From: Mesonia profundi
GTDB lineage: Bacteria > Bacteroidota > Bacteroidia > Flavobacteriales > Flavobacteriaceae
Assembly: GCF_031085155.1 (NCBI RefSeq)
Contig: NZ_JAVHUL010000005.1
Coordinates: 1 to 64,000, forward strand
Reading direction: 5' to 3'
Length of the DNA: 64,000 bases
Under the pieces are notes generated by a model. It made no database searches. It saw only the letters and a list, made by a program, of their open reading frames with translations, and was not told the DNA's origin. Made by a program: the position numbers and the translations under genes. The number at the start of each line of letters is the position of its first letter. Position 1 is the stretch's first letter. Positions 52,077 through 61,278 of the stretch are shown here, in pieces.

Positions 52077-52622
52077 ATGACGGTAGAAAAAACACCATTA
52101 GAAGGATGTTTACTTATAAAACCTCGTGTTTTTAAAGACGAAAGAGGAAGCTTTTTTGAAAGTTACAACCATCAAGTCTTTCAAAAAGAAACGGGTTTAC
52201 ATCTAGAGTTTATACAAGATAATCAGTCCATTTCTCAACGTGGCGCTTTACGTGGAATACATTTGCAAACAGGAGCCCACGCTCAAACCAAATTGGTAAG
52301 AGTGGTACAAGGAGAAGTGTTGGATGTAGCGGTAGATCTTAGGAAAAAATCTCCCACTTTTGGGAAAACTTACGCTACGATTTTAAATGATGAAAACAAT
52401 CACCAACTCTTGATTCCTAAAGGATTTGGTCACGGCTTTATCACGCTATCCAATAATGCAATTTTTGCCTATAAATGCGATAACTACTATCATAAAGCTT
52501 CAGAAGCAGGAGTAATTTATAACGATCCAAGCTTAAATATTGATTGGATGCTTCCTAAAGAAGAGTTAATCTTATCAGAGAAAGACCAAGAACTTCCTAG
52601 CTTAGAAAAATTTAGGTCATGA
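52077..52622 (+). CDS. rfbC: dTDP-4-dehydrorhamnose 3,5-epimerase
   Basis: A 181-aa cupin-fold epimerase (RmlC), third step. 'DERGSFFESYNHQVFQKETG', 'RGALRGIHLQTGAHAQTKLV' with the active-site His, 'VDLRKKSPTFGKT' and 'IPKGFGHGFITLSNNAIF' are conserved. It begins directly at the rfbA stop with no spacer and overlaps rfbD by 4 nt, so the four rml genes form one tight operon. Confidence 0.96.
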   Translation: MTVEKTPLEGCLLIKPRVFKDERGSFFESYNHQVFQKETGLHLEFIQDNQSISQRGALRGIHLQTGAHAQTKLVRVVQGEVLDVAVDLRKKSPTFGKTYATILNDENNHQLLIPKGFGHGFITLSNNAIFAYKCDNYYHKASEAGVIYNDPSLNIDWMLPKEELILSEKDQELPSLEKFRS

Positions 52623-53476
52623 AAATTCTTGTAACAGGTGCATCGGGACAATTAGGGCAGTGTTTGCAGGTTATGGCCAAGAACTATCCTCAATTTACGT
52701 TTACGTTTAAAAACTCTAAAGAGTTGAATATCGCTTCCGCGGAAGCGATAGAAACTATATTTTCTCAAAATACCTTCGATTATTGTATCAATGCGGCGGC
52801 CTACACCAATGTAGAACAAGCAGAATCAGATTCCGAAAACGCATTTTTAATCAATGCTGAAGCGGTTAAATATCTAGCAGAAGCCTGTAAAGAATATGAA
52901 ACAAAACTTATTCATATTTCAACCGATTATGTGTTTGATGGGGAAAAGGAAAGTCCGTATACCGAAGAAGACCAAGTCAATCCCATTAATGTTTACGGGG
53001 CCTCCAAGTTAAAAGGAGAACAATACCTTCAACAAATTTTAAAAGAACATTATATTTTAAGAACCTCTTGGTTGTATTCTTCACTTGGGCATAATTTTTT
53101 AAAAACGATTTTAAAAAAAGCAGCAGAAGGCGCAAGCTTACAAATTACTACCCAACAGCAAGGGAATCCAACCAATGCTAATGATTTGGCGACGGCGATT
53201 CTTCATATTATTAATAAAGACAAAGATGCGTATGGGGTGTATCATTTTAGCAATCAAGGAAAAGCTACTTGGTATGATTTTGCAAAAGCGATTATAGACC
53301 TGCAGCCTTACAAAGAAGTGAGTTTAACCGCATCAAACGCGTATAAAACGAAAGCGAAGCGACCCAACAACAGTTGCTTAAATAAAGAGAAAATAATGAG
53401 TACTTTTAATTTCTCTATTTTAGACTGGGAAGAAAGTTTGGGCAAGCTTTATCAAGAAAATTTTCTTTCAAAATAA
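52619..53476 (+). CDS. rfbD: dTDP-4-dehydrorhamnose reductase
   Basis: A 285-aa reductase (RmlD), the last step, using NAD(P)H to give dTDP-L-rhamnose. 'ILVTGASGQLGQCLQ' is the cofactor motif. 'INAAAYTNVEQAESD', 'LIHISTDYVFDGEKESPYTEE' and the catalytic Tyr-Lys of 'NVYGASKLKGEQYL' are intact. 'RTSWLYSSLGHNFLKTI' is the family sugar-binding segment. With B, A and C this completes the pathway; the product feeds rhamnosyltransferases of the neighbouring locus. Confidence 0.96.
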   Translation: MKILVTGASGQLGQCLQVMAKNYPQFTFTFKNSKELNIASAEAIETIFSQNTFDYCINAAAYTNVEQAESDSENAFLINAEAVKYLAEACKEYETKLIHISTDYVFDGEKESPYTEEDQVNPINVYGASKLKGEQYLQQILKEHYILRTSWLYSSLGHNFLKTILKKAAEGASLQITTQQQGNPTNANDLATAILHIINKDKDAYGVYHFSNQGKATWYDFAKAIIDLQPYKEVSLTASNAYKTKAKRPNNSCLNKEKIMSTFNFSILDWEESLGKLYQENFLSK

Positions 53477-53477
53477 A

Positions 53478-53534
53478 ATGAAAGAAAACAGTATAAAATT
53501 AAATAACACGGTTACAGCCGAAAAAGAAGTATAG
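53478..53534 (+). other. 18-codon ORF between rfbD and cysQ
   Basis: ATG at 53478 to TAG at 53534 encodes MKENSIKLNNTVTAEKEV, 2 bp after rfbD and 4 bp before the cysQ ATG. Its sequence recalls the N-terminus of cysC (APS kinase) proteins that stand beside cysQ in some flavobacteria. It could be a leftover from deletion of such a gene, a tiny peptide or chance. Confidence 0.25.
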
Positions 53535-53538
53535 CATT

Positions 53539-54297
53539 ATGGAAATCAAACAATTTGTACCCCTTATTATTGATGCGGCTCGAGATGCTGGAATTAAAAT
53601 TTTAGAAGTTTATAATTCTGAAGATTTTGGAGTGGAGGAAAAAATGGACGAGAGTCCGTTGACGAAAGCAGACCAGTGGGCGCATCAAACGATTGTTGAA
53701 AAATTAAAAGAAACCGGCTTGCCGATACTTTCTGAAGAAGGAGCAAAAATTCCTTATGAAGAGCGAAAGGGTTGGGAATATTTCTGGATGGTAGATCCGC
53801 TTGACGGCACCAAAGAGTTTATTAAGAAGAACGGAGAGTTTACGGTGAACATTGCATTAATTTATAAGCAAAAACCCATTTTAGGCGTAGTATATGCGCC
53901 AGTTTTAGATCAGCTTTATTATGGCGGAGAAGGTATAGGTGCTTTTAAGTCTGAAAACATGGATCCGCAAGTAGAGGTAAAGTTAATTAAGCATGATAAA
54001 GGACCTACGCGTATTGTAGCTTCCAGGTCACACCTTAACGAGGAAACAAAAGAATACATAGCCCAGTTTAAAGAAGCAGAAACCGTTTCTATGGGAAGTT
54101 CCCTAAAATTTATGCTCATTGCCGATAGCGATGCCGATATTTACCCTCGCTTTGCGCCTACGATGGAATGGGATACTGCAGCAGCCCACGCGGTATTAAG
54201 AGGCTTAGATGTTGAGGTGATAAATATGGAAGACGATTTACCCTTACGTTACAATAAAGAAAATTTACTGAATCCTTATTTTAAAGTGGAGCGGTAA
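53539..54297 (+). CDS. cysQ: 3'(2'),5'-bisphosphate nucleotidase CysQ
   Basis: A 252-aa inositol-monophosphatase-superfamily enzyme that removes PAP, the by-product of sulfotransferases and sulfate assimilation. The metal motifs are 'ILSEEGAKIPYEERKGW' and Asp86-Pro-Leu-Asp89-Gly in 'MVDPLDGTKEFIKKNGEF', and the later Asp in 'EWDTAAAHAVLRG'. It lies 62 bp after rfbD and closes the rml operon at a terminator. cysC, cysD, cysN and sulfotransferase genes are not seen here, so a link to polysaccharide sulfation is only suggested by position. Confidence 0.92.
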   Translation: MEIKQFVPLIIDAARDAGIKILEVYNSEDFGVEEKMDESPLTKADQWAHQTIVEKLKETGLPILSEEGAKIPYEERKGWEYFWMVDPLDGTKEFIKKNGEFTVNIALIYKQKPILGVVYAPVLDQLYYGGEGIGAFKSENMDPQVEVKLIKHDKGPTRIVASRSHLNEETKEYIAQFKEAETVSMGSSLKFMLIADSDADIYPRFAPTMEWDTAAAHAVLRGLDVEVINMEDDLPLRYNKENLLNPYFKVER

Positions 54298-54323
54298 AAT
54301 AAAATAATTTTCACTGATGATAC

Positions 54324-54353
54324 AGAAGCTCCTTGTTTAAGGAGCTTTTTTAT
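54324..54353 (+). terminator. terminator closing the rml-cysQ operon
   Basis: AAGCTCCTT and AAGGAGCTT form a stem with a GTTT loop and a T-run directly after, 28 nt beyond the cysQ stop. Confidence 0.8.
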
Positions 54354-54389
54354 TGACTTTAATTAAGAAGCTTCTCTTTAGTTTTTAAT

Positions 54390-54397
54390 TACATTTG
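54390..54397 (+). promoter_or_regulatory. -7 box upstream of the flippase gene
   Basis: TACATTTG is a perfect TAnnTTTG match 33-40 bp before the likely wzx start, after the rml-cysQ terminator, so the downstream polysaccharide genes form a separate unit. Confidence 0.5.
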
Positions 54398-54429
54398 TCG
54401 CTTAAAGAACTCATTAAGCAAGACGTATT

Positions 54430-55728
54430 TTGAGAGATAAAATTTCAAAACTTTTAAAAAAATCAGACCAAGACCAAAAAGAAATTATCAAGAAAGGTGT
54501 TTTCTTTATGGGGTTTAGAGGAATTGGTATTTTAGCAGGATATCTTTTTACGCTTTACATCACTAATAACTACGGACCTGATTTAAATGGTCTAGTTACA
54601 TTAAGTTTTTCGATTTTTATGTTTGCTAGTATCATTGGCAGATTAGGAATTGATGTGAATTTGATTAAATTTTATGCTCGTAAAGGAAAGTGGGAGCAAG
54701 AACCAGGACTTTTTTACCGGGTTCTCCTAAAATCTTTCTTAGTAAGTTTATTGTTGGTTGCTATTCTATTTTTAATAGAGGATTTTATCATTATAGATTT
54801 GTTTAGAAAGCCTCAATTAAGTCCTTATTATTTTTGGGGAGTTCTTGCCATCCCCGGTTGGGTAGTTACCATGCTTTGTGCTGGGGCATTAAGAGCTAAA
54901 GGACTTAATAATTGGTTTGCTTTTTTTAATAATACTGGGAGATTTTTATTTGCTCTCTTATTAGTTTTGATTTTAGGATTGTTCACCTTAGACCCTCTTA
55001 ATGTTATTGTGGGTCACTTTTATGGAATTTGCTTGCTTAGTTTAATGGCATTAGGAATAGTCATTAAAAATTTTAGAAGAATTTCTTTGAGATCTTCTAC
55101 AAATTCTTGGAGCTTTATTAAAGACTCTTTTCCCATGATGCTTTCTTCTACTATTATGGTGTTTTTAGGGTGGATGGACACTTTTATTTTAGGGATTTAT
55201 GAAACCGATGAAAGTATTGGAATTTATAACGTTGCCTTAAAGCTAGCGTTGGTAGCTACTTTTTCTATAGAAGCGATTAATTCCAGTTTAGCCCCTAAAA
55301 TCGCCAAGCTTTATGAAGAACGCAAAAATGAACAGTTTTTGAAGCTCGTTAAGTTCTCTACCCGTCTTAATTTTGGTATAACCACCTTAATTGTAGCGAC
55401 TTTGATTATCTTTAATCAGTGGTTTTTAGGAATTTTTGGGGATGAATTTAAAGTTGGAAGTTTAGCTTTGATTATTCTTTGCAGTATTCACTTAATCAAT
55501 AGTGCTGTGGGGTCTGTAGGAATTATTATGCAAATGATTGGGAAACAAAAACAGTATCAATATATTGCTATCATTTCCTTATGTATCAATTTAACTTTAA
55601 ACTTTTTATTGATTCCTATCTACGGAATTATAGGAGCAGCGGTGGCCACCGCGATAAGTTTATCAGTATGGAATATTACAGGAACGATTTATTTAAAGCG
55701 TAAAGAAAATATAAGAACTTATTTATAA
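54430..55728 (+). CDS. oligosaccharide flippase family protein (Wzx-like)
   Basis: A 432-aa inner-membrane protein with about 12 to 14 hydrophobic segments in the MATE/Wzx pattern, starting near residue 24 ('GVFFMGFRGIGILAGYLF'). It flips undecaprenyl-linked repeat units to the periplasmic face. The start is TTG at 54430 ('MRDKISKLLKKSDQ'): no ATG precedes the first helix, the frame closes upstream at 54415, and the first internal Met lies inside the first helix. The next gene starts 11 bp after it. Specificity for the repeat unit cannot be read. Confidence 0.88.
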   Translation: MRDKISKLLKKSDQDQKEIIKKGVFFMGFRGIGILAGYLFTLYITNNYGPDLNGLVTLSFSIFMFASIIGRLGIDVNLIKFYARKGKWEQEPGLFYRVLLKSFLVSLLLVAILFLIEDFIIIDLFRKPQLSPYYFWGVLAIPGWVVTMLCAGALRAKGLNNWFAFFNNTGRFLFALLLVLILGLFTLDPLNVIVGHFYGICLLSLMALGIVIKNFRRISLRSSTNSWSFIKDSFPMMLSSTIMVFLGWMDTFILGIYETDESIGIYNVALKLALVATFSIEAINSSLAPKIAKLYEERKNEQFLKLVKFSTRLNFGITTLIVATLIIFNQWFLGIFGDEFKVGSLALIILCSIHLINSAVGSVGIIMQMIGKQKQYQYIAIISLCINLTLNFLLIPIYGIIGAAVATAISLSVWNITGTIYLKRKENIRTYL

Positions 55729-55739
55729 AAATAATATAG

Positions 55740-57467
55740 ATGGCAGGGATTTACGGCGTTTTACTAAAAAACAATCAGCAAAAAGACTTATACAAGAATT
55801 TTTATAATAGTACGTTCGAAACAACTATTCGCGAAGAGATTACTGTCAAGAATTTTTGTTTTGGAAGATCTGTATTAGATAAGTTTAACGATGATCGTTT
55901 CTTATACCAAAATGAGGAATATGTGATTTGTTTTGAGGGAATCAATTACTCCAAGATTACTACGCCTGAAAAATTTATAGAAGCTTATATAGAAAAAGGT
56001 AGTGATTTTATCAAATCTCTAAAAGGTACTTTCTCTGGTTTTATTTTCTCAAAGAAAGAGGAGAAATTGTTTATATTTAATGATCACTTGTCTACAAAGA
56101 GTGTTTTTTATTTTTATGATAAAGATTTAGGCTTTGCTTTCTCTTCTGAAATGCACGTATTATCTAAGTTGTTACGAGACCATGGGATATCTATAAGTTA
56201 TGATTTTGATGGGATTTACTCCTTAGCACTTTACGGACAAATGTTCAATGATTTCACCATAGTAAAAGAGATAAAAAAGTTAAGATATGGCTCAGTGTTA
56301 AATTTTGATAGTTCAAACAATTCAATGAAAACAGAGCATTATTATAAATTTTCAAAAAAAGAAACTTCTCAATCTTTAGAGGACGTTATTGAAACTTTAG
56401 ATGGATTTATGATCAACTCTATTCGTGAAGAGTGGCAAAAAGATGAGGATAATAATTACGAAAGACATCTTGGTTTAATCAGTGGGGGGATGGATTCTCG
56501 TGTCAATACACTTATTGCTAAAAAAATGGGTTTTAATAAGATAGATGCTTACACCTATGGCAACCCAGAATCTAGTGATGTGAAAATCGCGAATAAAATT
56601 GCTAAAGAAAATTTTAACTCTCATTTACAGTACAATCTTCATAAAGGAGATTTTTTAACTGAAAACATATTAGAAAACTATGTAAAAGCCACCGATGGAT
56701 TAACCCATTTTACCGCGAATGCAATTATTTACAACGTTATGTCTCGTATTAACTGCCAGGATTATGGCATGATTCATTCTGGTCAATTAGGAGATACTGT
56801 TTCGGGTTCGTTCCTAAAACCTGATTTTAATTTTAAAAAAAATAGAGATAAAATAGGTTTAACGGGATTTGTTAAGCAGTCAGAACTATTAGATAAAATG
56901 AACTTTCTTGAAGACCTTACCAATACCTACCAGCATACAGATTATGAACTTTTTGCTTATGAGCAACGTCAAGTAAATGGAACCCTAATGGGAGACCGTG
57001 TTTTTAATAATTTCATAGATTTAAGCTCTCCCTTTTATCAAAAAGATCTTTTAAGTTATATGCTAACCGTTCCTAATACTTTTAAATTGAACCAACGTAT
57101 TTATTTTGAATGGCTTCAAAAAAAGCATCCCGAGGTTCTAGTTTATAAATGGGAAAAGATAGGTTTAAAGCCTAATTCAAGTTTTAATATTAATTATGGC
57201 AGATTAATTAAGAAATATGTTAACGGAGGAAAAAAATACTTTGGATTAAAGTACGATAGTATGAATCCTATTTCTAATTGGTTTCAAGAAAATCCAACTA
57301 TTTTAGAGAAATTTGATGTGGTGTTTAAAGAAAATATAGAACTCATCGAAGATCAGGAACTTCAAAAAGATCTTATTAAGATTTATCAAGATGATATTTT
57401 TGAATATCGAAATAAATTTGCTGTGATTACTGTAATTCTTGCGATAAAACTTCATTTTTACAACTAG
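55740..57467 (+). CDS. asparagine synthetase-like protein lacking the catalytic Cys2
   Basis: A 575-aa protein of the class II glutamine amidotransferase / asparagine synthetase superfamily. Residues 1-190 resemble the N-terminal hydrolase domain ('FSGFIFSKKEEKLFIFNDH'), but the start is Met-Ala-Gly rather than Met-Cys-Gly, so the glutaminase nucleophile is missing. The synthetase domain is intact at the PP-loop, 'LISGGMDSRVNTLIAKKM' with Ser248 to Ser253. Such enzymes in polysaccharide clusters may use ammonia, or another amine, to amidate uronic acids or make amino-sugar amides; that is inference. It lies 11 bp after the flippase gene and overlaps the leftward gene tail-to-tail by 41 bp. 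Confidence 0.8.
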   Translation: MAGIYGVLLKNNQQKDLYKNFYNSTFETTIREEITVKNFCFGRSVLDKFNDDRFLYQNEEYVICFEGINYSKITTPEKFIEAYIEKGSDFIKSLKGTFSGFIFSKKEEKLFIFNDHLSTKSVFYFYDKDLGFAFSSEMHVLSKLLRDHGISISYDFDGIYSLALYGQMFNDFTIVKEIKKLRYGSVLNFDSSNNSMKTEHYYKFSKKETSQSLEDVIETLDGFMINSIREEWQKDEDNNYERHLGLISGGMDSRVNTLIAKKMGFNKIDAYTYGNPESSDVKIANKIAKENFNSHLQYNLHKGDFLTENILENYVKATDGLTHFTANAIIYNVMSRINCQDYGMIHSGQLGDTVSGSFLKPDFNFKKNRDKIGLTGFVKQSELLDKMNFLEDLTNTYQHTDYELFAYEQRQVNGTLMGDRVFNNFIDLSSPFYQKDLLSYMLTVPNTFKLNQRIYFEWLQKKHPEVLVYKWEKIGLKPNSSFNINYGRLIKKYVNGGKKYFGLKYDSMNPISNWFQENPTILEKFDVVFKENIELIEDQELQKDLIKIYQDDIFEYRNKFAVITVILAIKLHFYN

Positions 57468-58686
57468 CTTTTGAAATGTAAAACAAGCTGAATATAAGTC
57501 CTATATAAATTCCTGCCATACCAGAACTAAAAACATGTCCCGCCGTAGATGAAATAACAAAAAGAATAAGAAGCATCATCAAAACGAAATTAGCATAGAG
57601 ATATTTTTCTATATTTTTAGAGAAAATAACAGCTTGTACTCCTACAAATAACAGAGCGAATATAAAAAGAAATAATCCTATAAAAGCATAGGCAAAGAAG
57701 ATATCCACAACATCTATTTCAACTAATTTAAGGTGATTCATTTGTTCATAACTAGTTTGACCTACACCAATTATTTTTTCTAAAAAATTATACTCTTGTA
57801 AGTATACCTGGAGAGAATCTTTTAAAAAAACATTTCTGTTAGAGAGAATAAAGGTTAGAAAATCAAATTTATCATAGAAGTAGTAAAGCCTATTATAAAT
57901 GCTTGATGCTTTTACATAAGACCAACCATAATAGACAATAGCAGGAAGAAGAATTAAGGTCACCAAGAATACATTAGCAAAGATTTTTAAATTAATCTTC
58001 CTAATAGTAGGTCTCTTTATAGGAATTAAAATGTGAATTAATATAACACCAAATACACTTGTTTTAGAAGCTATACTTAAAGCAACTACTATATTAAATA
58101 AAGCCATTAAAACGTAAAAAAACTTATTGCGTTTCCAAAGATTAAAAGAAACAATGCTGCTTAAAATTAATAGTAAGGCGGAGACTTCATTTCCTGCATA
58201 GAAAAAGCCTTTACTCCCAATATCACCAAAGTTATACATAGGATAACCTACTCCTAAATGTTTTAGTAAAATATTGATAACTAATATAAAATAGGAGAAA
58301 TTTACTAATTTAAAAACTAATTTTGAAGTGTCTTTTTTCAAGTAATTACGAAAAAATAAAAATGCAAAAATAGGAATAACATATTTTGTGATTTTAATCA
58401 AGTCATTCATCAATAAGGAAAAATCCAAATTTTTAAATAATTGAAAAAATGAGGGAACCATCAAGACTAAAATGATAAAAATGGATAGAAAAAATTGTTT
58501 AGGATATTGTGCTAGATTTAGAAAAATGAGTAGGACAATAAGCATTTTAAAAGCTTGACTTATGCTGATAGGTAAAATGATGTTATTGGTTAATAAAAAA
58601 CCATTCACCATATCTATTGGTAAAAGAAATAACATTAGATAAATTATACTTTTATCTAGGGGAAGCTTATAAATTAAATTTTTCAT
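57427..58686 (-). CDS. O-antigen polymerase-like membrane protein (Wzy-like)
   Basis: A 419-aa protein with about ten hydrophobic segments and a larger periplasmic loop in the second half, as in Wzy polymerases or WaaL ligases. It starts 'MKNLIYKLPLDKSIIYLML'. A Gly-rich 'IIGVGQTSYEQM' segment matches loop motifs of the family. No enzymatic residues can be assigned with confidence. It is the only leftward gene of the polysaccharide locus, convergent with the asparagine synthetase-like gene (41-bp overlap) and divergent from the GT4 gene. Its codon use is very AT-rich, suggestive of a variable segment. Confidence 0.7.
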   Translation of the reverse strand: MKNLIYKLPLDKSIIYLMLFLLPIDMVNGFLLTNNIILPISISQAFKMLIVLLIFLNLAQYPKQFFLSIFIILVLMVPSFFQLFKNLDFSLLMNDLIKITKYVIPIFAFLFFRNYLKKDTSKLVFKLVNFSYFILVINILLKHLGVGYPMYNFGDIGSKGFFYAGNEVSALLLILSSIVSFNLWKRNKFFYVLMALFNIVVALSIASKTSVFGVILIHILIPIKRPTIRKINLKIFANVFLVTLILLPAIVYYGWSYVKASSIYNRLYYFYDKFDFLTFILSNRNVFLKDSLQVYLQEYNFLEKIIGVGQTSYEQMNHLKLVEIDVVDIFFAYAFIGLFLFIFALLFVGVQAVIFSKNIEKYLYANFVLMMLLILFVISSTAGHVFSSGMAGIYIGLIFSLFYISKASCKNEVLSQELQ

Positions 58687-58749
58687 TAAATTTTAGTGAT
58701 AGACAAAGATAATATTCTACCTAAGTATTAGGTTTGTTAAATCAATAAT

Positions 58750-58757
58750 TATATTTG
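58750..58757 (+). promoter_or_regulatory. -7 box directly in front of the GT4 gene
   Basis: TATATTTG is a perfect TAnnTTTG match ending 6 bp before the ATG at 58764, which predicts a leaderless or nearly leaderless transcript. Confidence 0.4.
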
Positions 58758-58763
58758 TTGTGT

Positions 58764-59828
58764 ATGAAAATTAAACTGCTCTCCAATATGTATCCTTCCC
58801 AAAAAGACCTTCTTTTTGGAATCTTTGTAAAAAAAACCGTCTTGGCTTTGGAGGAGAATGGAGCAGAATTCACGCAGAAGATAGTCATTAAAGGAAAACG
58901 ATCTTCTTCTTTTCAAAAATTACTTACGTATACGACGTATTATTTAAAAGCTGTTTTTAGTGTTTTTCATCGTGAGCATGAGTTGGTTTATATCCATTTT
59001 CTTACGCATAATCTGCCTTTAATAAGCTGGTACAATCTTTTTCAAAAGAAACCCATCGTCATCAATTTACACGGTTCTGATATTAGTGCGGTAAAACAAA
59101 ACTCTTGGATAGATAAATACCAAGCGAAAATGCTAAAAAAAGCTGCAGAGGTAGTCGTCCCTTCCCAGTATTTTAAGGCGATTGTGCAAGAACGCTATCC
59201 CGATATAAATATTCCTTTTTATGTATACCCTTCCGGAGGAATTGATACCACTATTTTTTATCCAGAGCTTAGCAAAAGAAAAAGCTTAAGCATTTCTTTT
59301 GTGTCTAGAATTGACAAGGGAAAAGGCTGGCGTGATTTCTTGTCTATTTTTTCGGAATTAAATACTAACGGAACCAAAATCCACGCTACTATCGCTGGTG
59401 ACGGAGCCGAAAAAGAATCTTTTCTAGAAGCTATAAAGAATCACTCTTACAATCACCTTATAGATTACCGTGGTTTTCAATCTAAAGAGCAATTAGCCGA
59501 AATTTATCAAAGTTCAGAATTATTTATTTTTCCCACACAATTACCCGAAAGTTTAGGCTTGGTTGGGATAGAGGCTATGGCTTGTCAAAATGTAGTTTTT
59601 GCCAGAAATATAGGAGGCCCTACGGGTTATGTCGAGTCAGGAGAAAACGGATTTTTATTTAATTCTGTTCCCGAAGCCGTGCAACAAATTAAAAAATACT
59701 TAGCTTTACCTAAAGAAAGTAAAGAAATCATTCAACATAAAGCTTTTGCAACAGCCAAACCTTATGAAGCTCAGCAAGTGGCATCCAATTTGTACGCTAA
59801 TTTTAAAACCCTATGTTCCACAAGTTAA
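58764..59828 (+). CDS. glycosyltransferase family 4
   Basis: A 354-aa GT-B fold enzyme, cytoplasmic or peripheral to the inner membrane. The N-terminal domain has '[20 protein letters not shown]'. The C-terminal nucleotide-sugar domain has '[13 protein letters not shown]', '[15 protein letters not shown]' and the retaining GT4 signature '[19 protein letters not shown]' with the E-x7-E-like pattern. In-frame TTG codons at 58755 and 58758 add three codons; ATG at 58764 is preferred. It overlaps the acetyltransferase gene by 16 nt, so the two are translated together. The sugar donor is unknown. Confidence 0.92.
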   Translation: MKIKLLSNMYPSQKDLLFGIFVKKTVLALEENGAEFTQKIVIKGKRSSSFQKLLTYTTYYLKAVFSVFHREHELVYIHFLTHNLPLISWYNLFQKKPIVINLHGSDISAVKQNSWIDKYQAKMLKKAAEVVVPSQYFKAIVQERYPDINIPFYVYPSGGIDTTIFYPELSKRKSLSISFVSRIDKGKGWRDFLSIFSELNTNGTKIHATIAGDGAEKESFLEAIKNHSYNHLIDYRGFQSKEQLAEIYQSSELFIFPTQLPESLGLVGIEAMACQNVVFARNIGGPTGYVESGENGFLFNSVPEAVQQIKKYLALPKESKEIIQHKAFATAKPYEAQQVASNLYANFKTLCSTS

Positions 59829-60328
59829 AGCTTTTCTTGTATTATGCTTTTATTCAGCACCTACCACATTCTAGGTTGCTGGGTTTCTCTAATACCATTA
59901 GAGTAGGTTACGTTTCTAAAGTTTTAAAAATCATGCCCTATGATAAACAAAGCAAGTTAGAACCTAAGGTGTATCTGTCTAATGCTAAGGGAACTAAAAT
60001 AGGATATAATTGCAGAATTAACGAAAACGTTTTTATACAACAAGCAATAATAGAGGATGAAGTGCTTATTGCGCCGCATGTAGCCATTCTTAGCACTTCG
60101 CATACTCATGACCGTATAGATATAAGTATCGTAAATCAAGGAGATACCAAACCCAATCCACCAATAATCAAAAAAGGAGCTTGGTTGGGACGTAATGTGG
60201 TGGTTTTACCTGGAGTAACAGTTGGAGAAGGAGCCATTGTTGCAGCCGGAGCTATTGTTAATAAAGATGTGGCTGCTTTTACGATTGTAGGAGGTGTACC
60301 TGCAAAATTTATTAAAAATAGAACTTAG
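59813..60328 (+). CDS. hexapeptide-repeat acetyltransferase
   Basis: A 171-aa left-handed beta-helix acyltransferase. Imperfect hexapeptides run from about 60 to 165 ('[22 protein letters not shown]', '[21 protein letters not shown]'), with the LbetaH closing segment '[11 protein letters not shown]'. A His near the '[11 protein letters not shown]' loop is the likely active-site base. It is of the WcaF/putative colanic-acid acetyltransferase type and probably O-acetylates the polysaccharide repeat. The start overlaps the end of the GT4 gene by 16 nt. Confidence 0.88.
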   Translation: MFHKLKLFLYYAFIQHLPHSRLLGFSNTIRVGYVSKVLKIMPYDKQSKLEPKVYLSNAKGTKIGYNCRINENVFIQQAIIEDEVLIAPHVAILSTSHTHDRIDISIVNQGDTKPNPPIIKKGAWLGRNVVVLPGVTVGEGAIVAAGAIVNKDVAAFTIVGGVPAKFIKNRT

Positions 60329-60411
60329 TAAGAAAGGAGTTGACTTCCTAAAATGGCTTTAACTTTTATGCTATTTTTTGAAGTAAAATAACTTTTATAA
60401 GAAAGTAAATT

Positions 60412-61272
60412 ATGAATAGACACATAAAGTATTTAGGATGTCTGTTAATAGTGCTATTGTCTTCTTGCCATAAGAATACTGAGGATACTGTAATACAAGA
60501 AGACCAAAAGGTATTTCTTGTTGCGGGACAAAGTAATGCGATGGGGGTTGGAGATAGAGAAAAATCTATAAAGCAAGAAAATATAGAAGTAGTAGAATAT
60601 AATTCACAGTATGATGTTATTCAATTATTAAATGATCCCATAGGACAAAATCATCTAGGATTCCAACAAGCACAAACGGGTAGTTTTTTAGCAGCATTAG
60701 GTTATGAATATAATAAGCTTACAAAGAATAAGGTTATAGTGGTTCAAGCGGCAAAAGGGGGGGCATCTTTAACAAAAGAAGCCGAAATAGAAAACTGGGG
60801 CAATTGGAGCTCGTCAGGAAGTTTATTTCAAAATAGCTTAACCAAAATTAAAATGATGCAAGCTTGTTTTTTACAGGGAGAAATTCCAAAAGCATCGATA
60901 GATGCAATCTTTTGGAGCCAAGGAGAGAATGAGGGTCAGGCAATTGCAAATCAAATTATTGAAAAACAAGACTATAAAAATGCTCTAATTCAATTAGTGG
61001 AAAAGTACCTTAGTCATTTAGGAGAAGTTCCATTTATAATTATAGAAACCGGTAGATTTCAAGGAGATTCTATAAAGGATCAAGGATATAAAGCGGTAAG
61101 AGAAGCTCAAAGAGAAGTAGCTGCAGAAATGGAGAATGTGCATATAGGCTACGATGAAACCGAGTTATTTATAGAACGGCACTGGCTAAAAGATGTGGTA
61201 CACTATAATCAAGAAGCCTTAAATGATATTGGTGAAAAATTAGCTTATTTTTACGTTTCTTTAGAAGAATAA
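60412..61272 (+). CDS. SASA-type O-acetylesterase lipoprotein
   Basis: A 286-aa carbohydrate esterase of the sialate O-acetylesterase (DUF303/SASA) group. 'MNRHIKYLGCLLIVLLSSC' is a lipoprotein signal, so the enzyme is anchored in the envelope. The SGNH-like motif 'LVAGQSNAMGVGDREKS' gives Ser41 as nucleophile, 'FWSQGENEG' is a conserved block, and 'DVVHYNQEALNDIGEKLAYF' with the His completes the catalytic set. It follows the acetyltransferase gene by 83 bp. It probably trims acetyl groups from exported polysaccharide or scavenges glycans. Confidence 0.85.
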   Translation: MNRHIKYLGCLLIVLLSSCHKNTEDTVIQEDQKVFLVAGQSNAMGVGDREKSIKQENIEVVEYNSQYDVIQLLNDPIGQNHLGFQQAQTGSFLAALGYEYNKLTKNKVIVVQAAKGGASLTKEAEIENWGNWSSSGSLFQNSLTKIKMMQACFLQGEIPKASIDAIFWSQGENEGQAIANQIIEKQDYKNALIQLVEKYLSHLGEVPFIIIETGRFQGDSIKDQGYKAVREAQREVAAEMENVHIGYDETELFIERHWLKDVVHYNQEALNDIGEKLAYFYVSLEE

Positions 61273-61278
61273 TCAGTA

